Shown: positions 7,963-12,898 of the stretch, one piece after another | Layout of the letters: every line of letters begins with the position of its first letter | Position numbering within the stretch: the stretch's first letter is position 1 | NCBI GenBank assembly: GCA_051745835.1 | Contig: JBNJEL010000054.1 | Span: 1 to 12,898, forward strand | DNA from: JBNJEL01 sp051745835 | GTDB taxonomy: Bacteria > Bacillota > Halanaerobiia > Halobacteroidales > Acetohalobiaceae | Direction: 5' to 3' | DNA: 12,898 nt | Position numbers and translations under genes: made by a program | The notes under the pieces: generated by a model | Database searches by the model: none | Told to the model about the DNA's origin: nothing | Seen by the model: only the letters and a program-made list of their open reading frames with translations

Positions 7963-9165
7963 CTACTTTAAAGTATAATCAGTACCGAGAATGACCTTAA
8001 TTCCCACCGCTGATTGATCAATCTTAACATTTTCTGTTTCAGTAAGCGGCTTTAATTGACCATCTACAACTGTAGCTAACTCTTTTGCCGAATCACTACT
8101 AGCTGCTGTAAAGAAGACCTTGGTCTGTCGATGATTAAAGTGCTCTGCATTGCCAACCTGTACGATATCATAACCATAGTACGATAATTCCTCTTGAACT
8201 CGACTAGCTAAGCCTACCTTACCGCTACCATTGAGAAGAATTACTTTTGTCTGCTGATAAGTATGATAATTTTTACTGCGCAGTAATTGATCAACCACTA
8301 TCTCTATCTGCTCCTGGTGAGGCTGCCAATAACTGATACCTTCACTTTCTTCAAACTCACCGGGCAGAGTCTCCATTGCTACCTGATCGGTACCCAACTG
8401 ATCAATCATCGCAGGAAGATTAGCTGCTAACTTAAATGTAGTAGACCAGGGTAAATTGGTCTGAACATTATCCTTAATATGCTTTAAGATCTCGGGAGCT
8501 TTAAATAACAACTGCGGCGAAGTCACTTTCTCTAATAGAGCCTGCATGAACTTCTGTTGACGTTCAATCCGCCCAATATCTCCTAAAGCCCCCTGACGAA
8601 AGCGAATATAATCTAGCGCTTCTCGACCTGATAAGGTCTGCCTTCCAGCCGGAATATCGATATAGAGATCACCAGCTCGATCAACATACTTTAAGTCTTT
8701 AGCTACATCAACCTCAACTCCGCCTAAAATATTAATAATCTGTTGAAAACCGGTAAAGTCAGTACTAATGTAGTAATTAATTCCCACGTCTAATAGCTCT
8801 TCGACTGTCTGGAGCACTAACGGCACTCCACCATAAGTATAAGCTGCATTTAACTTATGAGTCTTAGATTCACCTGGAATCTCTACCTTGGTATCCCGGG
8901 GTAATGAAAGCAAACTCAACTTCTTACTTTCCGGAGCAAAACTAGCCACAATAATTACATCGGAACGAGTAGTCTCTTCTTCAACAGCATCAGTACCTAA
9001 TAAGAGAAAGTTGATACTATCCTGAGATAACAAGTTCTGTTTGGGAGTCTCTGGTGATTTCGACTGAGGATAATTAGTCTGATTTAAAAATAGAAAGATA
9101 CCTAAGCTTACTATAATACTTACCATCACTACTAGAGCTAATACTTTATAAAAGAGCTGCTTCAA
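7963..9165 (-). CDS. LCP (LytR-CpsA-Psr) family cell-wall transferase
   Basis: A 400-residue extracytoplasmic enzyme. LCP proteins move polymers such as teichoic acids or capsule from a lipid carrier to peptidoglycan. One membrane helix spans about residues 8-27 after a basic N-terminus, so the rest lies outside the cell. The LCP domain covers about 50-215: LLLGTD (54-59), TRSDVIIVASF (66-76), LSLPRDT (86-92) with the conserved Arg90 and Asp91, KLNAAYTYGG (104-113), and YIRFRQ with DIGRIERQQ (186-204). A C-terminal LytR_C domain spans about 305-396 and starts KVILLNGSG. The start is a TTG at 9163-9165 with AAAGGA ten bases upstream; using the next ATG (residue 14) would remove the basic end of the helix. 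It begins 6 bases after the yqeK stop, so the two are coupled. Which polymer it handles is not visible. The stop is TAG. Confidence 0.93.
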   Translation of the reverse strand: MKQLFYKVLALVVMVSIIVSLGIFLFLNQTNYPQSKSPETPKQNLLSQDSINFLLLGTDAVEEETTRSDVIIVASFAPESKKLSLLSLPRDTKVEIPGESKTHKLNAAYTYGGVPLVLQTVEELLDVGINYYISTDFTGFQQIINILGGVEVDVAKDLKYVDRAGDLYIDIPAGRQTLSGREALDYIRFRQGALGDIGRIERQQKFMQALLEKVTSPQLLFKAPEILKHIKDNVQTNLPWSTTFKLAANLPAMIDQLGTDQVAMETLPGEFEESEGISYWQPHQEQIEIVVDQLLRSKNYHTYQQTKVILLNGSGKVGLASRVQEELSYYGYDIVQVGNAEHFNHRQTKVFFTAASSDSAKELATVVDGQLKPLTETENVKIDQSAVGIKVILGTDYTLK

Positions 9166-9171
9166 GCTTAA

Positions 9172-9744
9172 TCAATCCTTTCTCAGGAAGGCATTACGTG
9201 TAGCTAACGTCTGAGGATGAATCAACTGATGATTCTCTAAATGATACTCTAAAGTACGATCACAGATCTGTTGGACAGTCGTAGTTAGATCTTGTTCTGC
9301 CAGATCACGCAGTTGCTCTAAACCAGAAATAGCACGGTGCGGTTCAATATAATCAGCAATGAAGATAATCTGTTCTAACTTACTCATCTCCGGGGCGCCT
9401 AAAGTATGCAGCTTAATTGCTCGCAATACTGCCTGGTCTGCAACTCCAAACTTATGCTCAGCTAACTTAGCACCAACTGGCGCATGCAATAAACTGGGCA
9501 CCTCACGAACTATACTATCTACTACTATACCAAACTCATCTGCTCTTTGCAACAGGTTATCATTGGATATACCTTTAGCACAATCATGTAGCAATCCTGC
9601 CTGACGAGCTCGGCTGCAATCTACGCCGTGAATCTCTGCTAAATCGGCTGCGGTATCCCTCACTCCTAACGAATGTTCTAATCTAGCTTGTGAAATCATC
9701 TGCTGTAACTTTTTAATTATCTCTTGTTCTAACAACTTACTCAC
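9172..9744 (-). CDS. yqeK: YqeK-family HD-domain phosphohydrolase
   Basis: A 190-residue HD-domain protein. YqeK members hydrolyse diadenosine tetraphosphate symmetrically to ADP and are usually encoded next to nadD, as here. The HD metal site is complete: RLEHSLGV (His24), LLHDCAKG (His53, Asp54), LLHAPVGA (His87), KLHTLG (His113) and FIADYIEPHR (Asp131). Two starts compete. A GTG at 9742-9744 overlaps the nadD end by 8 bases. A TTG at 9733-9735 lies just after the nadD TAA, with AGGTGA five bases before it. The Shine-Dalgarno placement favours the TTG, while the longer form is kept here as the outer limit. Either way translation is coupled to nadD. The family assignment is firm; the enzymatic role rests on characterised relatives. 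Confidence 0.93.
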   Translation of the reverse strand: MSKLLEQEIIKKLQQMISQARLEHSLGVRDTAADLAEIHGVDCSRARQAGLLHDCAKGISNDNLLQRADEFGIVVDSIVREVPSLLHAPVGAKLAEHKFGVADQAVLRAIKLHTLGAPEMSKLEQIIFIADYIEPHRAISGLEQLRDLAEQDLTTTVQQICDRTLEYHLENHQLIHPQTLATRNAFLRKD

Positions 9745-10363
9745 CTCGATGGTATAATTTACGCTTATAAATATAGGCTGCTACTGATTCTGGCAGTTGA
9801 TACTTAATCGGTCGCTGTTTACTTACTCGCTGCCGCAAATCGGTAGCTGAAATATCTAGTCGCGGAATTGATAGTGGCAGAATCTGCTCTTGATAATCCT
9901 TAAAAGTATCCTCTTGTAGCTTATCTAACGAGTAACCAGGACGAGTAGCAGCTATAAATTGACATTTCTCTAATAACTTTTCTGGTTCTTTCCAAGAAAA
10001 GATATCTAAAATAGCATCTGCTCCGGTAATAAAGTAGAGCTCGACCTTAGGTAATGCTTCTTTAAGCCTTCGAATAGTATCTATGGTATAGGATAGCCCA
10101 CCTCGTTCAATCTCTATGCGCGAAACATCAAATTTAGAGTTATTCATAGTCGCTAAGACAGCCATCATATATCTATCCTGAGCTGGAGAGATCTGCTGAT
10201 TAGTCTTATGTGGCGGATTAGCCGACGGAACAAAAAGTACCTTATCAAGATTATACTGATCAGCTGCCTCTTCTGCGGTCACTAAGTGTCCATTATGAAT
10301 CGGATCGAAAGTTCCGCCCATTATCCCTAGCCGTGTAATATCATCTTCTACTATCTCTAACAT
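9737..10363 (-). CDS. nadD: Nicotinate-nucleotide adenylyltransferase
   Basis: NadD joins nicotinate mononucleotide and ATP to make deamido-NAD, a step shared by de novo and salvage NAD synthesis. From the chosen ATG it has 208 residues. The nucleotidyltransferase motif GGTFDPIHNGH is at about 16-26 and carries the T/HxGH catalytic site. FVPSANPPHK and FITGADAILD follow, and the C-terminal SATDLRQRV motif is at about 172-180. The frame is open from a TTG at 10372, but AGGGG directly abuts that TTG and lies nine bases before the ATG at 10361-10363, so the ATG is preferred. It is the first gene of the housekeeping operon, with a strong promoter about 36 bases upstream, and its end overlaps yqeK. 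In many Firmicutes obg lies upstream; here the cas genes occupy that place. Confidence 0.95.
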   Translation of the reverse strand: MLEIVEDDITRLGIMGGTFDPIHNGHLVTAEEAADQYNLDKVLFVPSANPPHKTNQQISPAQDRYMMAVLATMNNSKFDVSRIEIERGGLSYTIDTIRRLKEALPKVELYFITGADAILDIFSWKEPEKLLEKCQFIAATRPGYSLDKLQEDTFKDYQEQILPLSIPRLDISATDLRQRVSKQRPIKYQLPESVAAYIYKRKLYHRGE

Positions 10364-10398
10364 CTTTTTCAACCCCTATAATTTCTTCATTATCTATT

Positions 10399-10427
10399 AC
10401 TATATCTTAAAGTGAAGTATCTCTCAA
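10399..10427 (-). promoter_or_regulatory. Sigma-A-type promoter of the nadD operon
   Basis: On the minus strand TTGAGA (10422-10427, five of six) and TATAGT (10399-10404, five of six) are spaced by 17 bases. Transcription should start near 10392, about 29 bases before the nadD ATG. It lies between the cas4 stop and nadD. No terminator separates cas4 from it, so cas transcripts may also run into nadD. Confidence 0.75.
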
Positions 10428-10438
10428 GAATTAATTTA

Positions 10439-11005
10439 TTATATATCACCACAAAAATTTCTGTACTCACAGTCAATACACTTATTACTTTCAGCAACTG
10501 AATCAGGCATTCTCTCTGTCTCAATTAATTCTATTATCTGAGTAATAACCTGTTTAACCTCTGTTTTGAGTTGGACTGTAATTTCAATTGTAAAGGTCTC
10601 TTTAGGTGGAATTAGATGAATTAAACCTTGATTTATTGTGGTTTGATACTCTTCCTCGACTAGTAAAGAATAGGCTATTAACTGATACTTATGATTTAAA
10701 CCAGGTCTGCGAGTAGAGTATTTTAATTCAATGGGCGTATAAAGTTGGTCATTAATAACTAACATATCTAATTTACCACTAATACCTAACCGCTGTGAAT
10801 CTAAATCTATCTCAAACTTTTCTTTCCCTTTCTGTAATCCATACCGCTGTAAAGTACGACGTGATGATAAGTTCTTGCTGCGTCGATGTTCATCCTTACC
10901 ATGTTTCATTTTAAAAGTCTGTTTAATATTAAGTGGCATACAGTAAGTGAAGTAAATAATACGCGGACAGTAAATAAACTGCTTAATATCAGTAACGGTA
11001 ATCAC
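10439..11005 (-). CDS. cas4: Cas4 nuclease (CRISPR adaptation)
   Basis: A 188-residue iron-sulphur PD-(D/E)XK nuclease. Cas4 proteins work with Cas1-Cas2 to trim prespacers and select those beside a correct PAM. All four cluster cysteines are seen: Cys13 in FIYCPR, then Cys176, Cys179 and Cys185 in CIDCEYRNFC. The nuclease core has His40, Asp80 in GKLD, Glu93 and Lys95 in PIELK, and the QLIAY motif around Gln108. Length is typical of stand-alone Cas4. The start is a GTG with AGGGGG six bases upstream. The gene is in the same reading frame as cas2, with only two TAG codons and five sense codons between. It is the last gene of cas1-cas2-cas4, and unlike cas1 it looks fully intact. The stop is TAA. 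Confidence 0.93.
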   Translation of the reverse strand: MITVTDIKQFIYCPRIIYFTYCMPLNIKQTFKMKHGKDEHRRSKNLSSRRTLQRYGLQKGKEKFEIDLDSQRLGISGKLDMLVINDQLYTPIELKYSTRRPGLNHKYQLIAYSLLVEEEYQTTINQGLIHLIPPKETFTIEITVQLKTEVKQVITQIIELIETERMPDSVAESNKCIDCEYRNFCGDI

Positions 11006-11023
11006 ATTTATCCCCCTTATCTA

Positions 11024-11269
11024 CTAGGTTCTAGTAATTTGAGTGGCTAACTTTATATCTTTACTACAGATAGGATAGAGTCTAATATCTCCTTCTTTGC
11101 CTTCTAATAATTTGGTAATCCTTAACATTAACTCTTCTCTGCGATTACGATTTAGTTGACCAAAAAAAGCACTCCACTGTACTCTCTGCAAACCAAAGTC
11201 TTTACAGGCTTCGGCTATCTTATTTCTTGTTCTATCATCAGAAATATCATAGATTAATATAAGATGCAT
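11024..11269 (-). CDS. cas2: Cas2 (CRISPR adaptation), short C-terminus
   Basis: Cas2 forms the central dimer of the Cas1-Cas2 integrase. The protein has 81 residues from the ATG at 11267-11269, which has GGTGG just upstream; 12 further in-frame codons upstream lie over the cas1 end and have no family resemblance. The first strand LILIYDISDD carries the conserved Asp8. RTRNKIAEACKDFGLQRVQ, the SAFFGQL segment and GDIRLYPICSKD follow in the usual order. Typical Cas2 proteins continue roughly 20 residues past the Cys in PIC, with a last beta strand that contacts Cas1. Here only 13 follow before two adjacent TAG codons. The Shine-Dalgarno overlaps the last codons of the cas1 reading frame, so expression was probably coupled to cas1. 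Confidence 0.88.
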   Translation of the reverse strand: MHLILIYDISDDRTRNKIAEACKDFGLQRVQWSAFFGQLNRNRREELMLRITKLLEGKEGDIRLYPICSKDIKLATQITRT

Positions 11270-11270
11270 A

Positions 11271-11399
11271 CTACCACCCACTAACAAAAGAGTTGTATTC
11301 AGCATCCCCGCGTAAATAAGAAGCTATCTTCCGAGCTTGTTTTTGGAGGATGACTTCTATTCGAAAACGTTGACCTCGATATAGCTCTTTACTTTCTAA
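11271..11399 (-). pseudogene. cas1: Cas1 C-terminal segment, in frame behind a TGA
   Basis: Directly after the cas1 TGA, in the same frame, 42 sense codons follow before a TAG at 11271-11273, one base before the cas2 ATG. They read LESKELYRGQRF, then IEVILQKQARKIASYLRGD and a short end. This matches the known pattern of Cas1 C-termini (a YxG step, then QAR...LA..L), and adding it gives 338 codons, a normal Cas1 length. The segment has no ATG, GTG or TTG in frame, so it cannot start on its own. It would be translated only by read-through of the TGA. No bacterial SECIS-like hairpin was seen after the TGA. Confidence 0.85.
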
Positions 11400-12287
11400 T
11401 CACTGCAAAATTTTGTGGGCTAATCTTTTACGATCATCATCTACAATTCTACCTTCTTCTATTGTAAAGCTCATACCTTGATTAAGTAGTCCGATAACTG
11501 TACGATCTACTACTGTCTGTCTAAATTCCTCAATTAAGTCCAAGGTTAATGAAGGTTTACCGGGACGATCAGCGTGTAAGAAACCAGCGTATAGATCTAA
11601 ACCTGCCCTTAAAATAGCGGCAGATACTTTAGAATAGAGAATACCATAACCGTAATTAAGGAGTGAATTTACTAAATCTGCTGCGTGTTGAGTGGTGCGT
11701 CCACTAAACTCTAAGTAATCTGGAAGTATCTCTTTAACTACCTGCCAGTATTTTTGAGCAGCTCGTCCTTCACTAGATAGAATTAGATTTCTTACTTGGT
11801 CTACTTGTGCTCCTTTAATCTCTGATAACTCTTCTTGGTTATTATTTAGACCTTCAATAGTATCATAGATTGAATCATATAACTCTTTATCTTTAGACTT
11901 GCGACTTTTAGCTAAGTACTTTAAAAGTACTATCTGATTTTCTATCTTACCTCGTGCAAAGGCAATAGCTAATTGGACTCCGCGCTGGTCTTGATAAGCT
12001 GCTAACTGTTGACGCCGCGTTTGGATAGTTCCTAACATTGCTGAGGAGGATAATTTAGCTAAATGATCACCTCGATAAGAGATAAAGTCAAGCTGAATTC
12101 CCACTTTAGAACATTCATGAATTAAGTCAGAAGAAAAGGAAACTCCAGAGCTAGCAATTAAAATCTGCTCTACTTTAAAGAAAGGCACTTCTTGAATTAT
12201 CTCATCTTTCTTCTTAATTACTATTCGTTCACTTCTTTTACCTACGAAAATACCATAATCATCAATTACTAAAGATTTATCAGTCAT
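11400..12287 (-). CDS. cas1: Cas1 integrase, cut short by an in-frame TGA
   Basis: Cas1 is the metal-dependent nuclease-integrase that inserts new spacers into the array. The part before the stop has 295 residues: an N-terminal beta domain (about 1-85, starting SLVIDDYGIFVGKR), then the helical catalytic domain. The metal-site residues are seen at Glu173 in SSEGRAA, His238 in GFLHADRPGK, and Asp250 and Glu253 in LTLDLIEEFR. The ATG has an excellent GGAGG six bases upstream. The frame ends in TGA at 11400-11402 within the region RKRLAHKILQ, where family members continue for about 40 residues. Because the missing part lies in frame downstream, this looks like a nonsense mutation in a full-length gene. 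The active site is present, but the C-terminal helices are lost unless the TGA is read through. Subtype cannot be set from Cas1 alone. Confidence 0.92.
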   Translation of the reverse strand: MTDKSLVIDDYGIFVGKRSERIVIKKKDEIIQEVPFFKVEQILIASSGVSFSSDLIHECSKVGIQLDFISYRGDHLAKLSSSAMLGTIQTRRQQLAAYQDQRGVQLAIAFARGKIENQIVLLKYLAKSRKSKDKELYDSIYDTIEGLNNNQEELSEIKGAQVDQVRNLILSSEGRAAQKYWQVVKEILPDYLEFSGRTTQHAADLVNSLLNYGYGILYSKVSAAILRAGLDLYAGFLHADRPGKPSLTLDLIEEFRQTVVDRTVIGLLNQGMSFTIEEGRIVDDDRKRLAHKILQ

Positions 12288-12320
12288 TAATCTCCTCCCC
12301 TTTGAAAGTAGTGTAACTTT

Positions 12321-12329
12321 ACTATATCA
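12321..12329 (-). promoter_or_regulatory. Possible extended -10 promoter of cas1-cas2-cas4
   Basis: On the minus strand TGATATAGT fits an extended -10 element (TGn followed by a five-of-six -10 box), 33 bases before the cas1 ATG. No good -35 box is seen 17 bases upstream. It lies after the array terminator, so the cas genes would have their own start. A short inverted repeat (AAAGT/ACTTT, 12305-12320) follows it. Confidence 0.4.
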
Positions 12330-12382
12330 AGTAAGATTCCCAGACGCATGAGAGTAAAGAGCAAAAAATCGAATTTCATAAT

Positions 12383-12412
12383 AAAAAAGCTAGCTTCAAT
12401 TACAAAGCTAGC
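12383..12412 (-). terminator. Intrinsic terminator downstream of the CRISPR array
   Basis: In the leftward RNA an 8-bp perfect stem GCTAGCTT/AAGCTAGC (12389-12412, loop of eight bases) is followed by six U (12383-12388). On the plus strand there is no comparable T run. It lies 24 bases past the last repeat, as expected for the end of a leftward pre-crRNA, and keeps array transcription out of cas1. Confidence 0.85.
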
Positions 12413-12436
12413 CTTAAAATATCAATATCTATTTAA

Positions 12437-12898
12437 TTCTGAGTCTCCTACTTAACGGAGTAGTCATTGTAACTAATTATCATACCCAATAACGCTGGTT
12501 AGTATGAGGCTTTCAGTCTCTTACTTAACGGAGTAATCATTGTAACCTCAAGCTGTCGATAATGTGGTTATTCTTATCAACCTTTCAGTCTCCTACTTAA
12601 CGGAGTAATCATTGTAACCTCAAGCTGTCGATAATGTGGTTATTCTTATCAACCTTTCAGTCTCCTACTTAACGGAGTAGTCATTGTAACAGATATAGAT
12701 GATCTAGCTGATGCAATTACAGAAGCTTTCAGTCTCCTACTTAACGGAGTAGTCATTGTAACCTAATAATCTAATGGTTATCTGTTCTCCATTAGTTGCC
12801 TTTCAGTCTCCTACTTAACGGAGTAGTCATTGTAACTCTACTAATAGTATAACAGTATTGTGTCCATTTGTCACTTTCAGTCTCCTACTTAACGGAGT
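12437..12898 (-). CRISPR. CRISPR array, 37-bp repeats, 6 spacers visible, continues past the window
   Basis: Seven repeats are seen: 12437-12473 (degenerate), 12510-12546, 12582-12618, 12654-12690, 12726-12762, 12800-12836 and 12874-12898 (cut by the window end). On the plus strand the repeat starts CTTTCAGTCTCCTACTTAAC and ends GAGTAGTCATTGTAAC. Spacers are 35-37 bases. Read on the minus strand the repeat ends in ACTGAAAG, which resembles the usual 8-nt crRNA 5' handle, and a CTCC/GGAG stem lies inside. The leftmost copy differs in three of its first five plus-strand bases, typical of the leader-distal end. Together with the terminator at 12383-12412 this places the leader to the right, outside the window. 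Second and third repeats share an A in place of G at repeat position 27. Confidence 0.97.
12510..12653. repeat. 72-bp tandem duplication of one repeat-spacer unit
   Basis: Units 12510-12581 and 12582-12653 each hold a 37-bp repeat and the same 35-bp spacer. The repeats of both carry A at repeat position 27, while neighbours carry G. The left copy has one further change (C to T at repeat position 12). The two spacers are identical. Confidence 0.95.

Noticed and set aside
9359..9604. Open frame of 81 codons on the plus strand
   Set aside because: It lies wholly inside yqeK on the opposite strand, and its composition follows from the yqeK codons.
11270..11305. Twelve extra N-terminal codons for cas2
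   Set aside because: They overlap the cas1 reading frame and precede the conserved MHLILIYDIS start, which has its own GGTGG ribosome site.
11350..11402. Selenocysteine at the cas1 TGA
   Set aside because: No stable hairpin of SECIS type was found in the bases after the TGA, and Cas1 has no known selenocysteine forms.
12288..12436. CRISPR leader between cas1 and the array
   Set aside because: The adjoining repeat is degenerate and the minus-strand terminator lies here, so this is the trailer end.

Overview
The window reads as chromosomal DNA of a low-GC Gram-positive (Firmicutes) bacterium. The signs are strong AGGAGG-type ribosome binding sites, frequent GTG and TTG starts, and the order nadD-yqeK-LCP-rsfS-leuS next to comEA-comEC. 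LeuS has several very acidic stretches and the DNA is AT-rich, which would suit a moderately halophilic anaerobe of the Halanaerobiales. That placement is inference and was not tested.

Layout. Position 2-607 (+) is the C-terminal part of a two-component sensor kinase whose N-terminus lies outside the window. Everything else is on the minus strand, so it is described from right to left. A CRISPR array (12437 to beyond 12898) is followed by an intrinsic terminator (12383-12412). Then comes an adaptation gene set, cas1-cas2-cas4 (12287-10439). A strong sigma-A-type promoter (10399-10427) starts the housekeeping operon nadD-yqeK-LCP-rsfS (10363-7500). A separate consensus promoter drives tRNA-Ala(GGC) (7357-7431), which is followed by a terminator. 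leuS (7229-4746) has its own terminator. The DNA-uptake pair comEA-comEC (4599-1610) follows, and a Xer-type tyrosine recombinase (1544-615) comes last and converges on the kinase gene.

How the genes work together. nadD makes NAD, yqeK is an HD-domain phosphohydrolase, the LCP protein attaches polymers to the cell wall, rsfS silences ribosomes, and leuS charges tRNA-Leu. This is a common core cluster in Firmicutes. comEA binds incoming DNA and comEC forms the uptake channel. The recombinase is probably in the same transcription unit as these.

The most notable region is the CRISPR module. The cas1 reading frame is cut by a single in-frame TGA after 295 codons, but it stays open for 42 more codons that look like the normal Cas1 C-terminus and end one base before cas2. 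cas2 ends early at two adjacent TAG codons and is in the same frame as cas4. The array appears to be transcribed leftward, toward cas1, so its leader is probably to the right of the window. It also carries a 72-bp repeat-spacer duplication. No CRISPR effector gene lies in the window. No wholly new system was found. The unusual signals are the interrupted cas1, the cas2/cas4 arrangement, and a tRNA gene with a possible decayed leader upstream of leuS.
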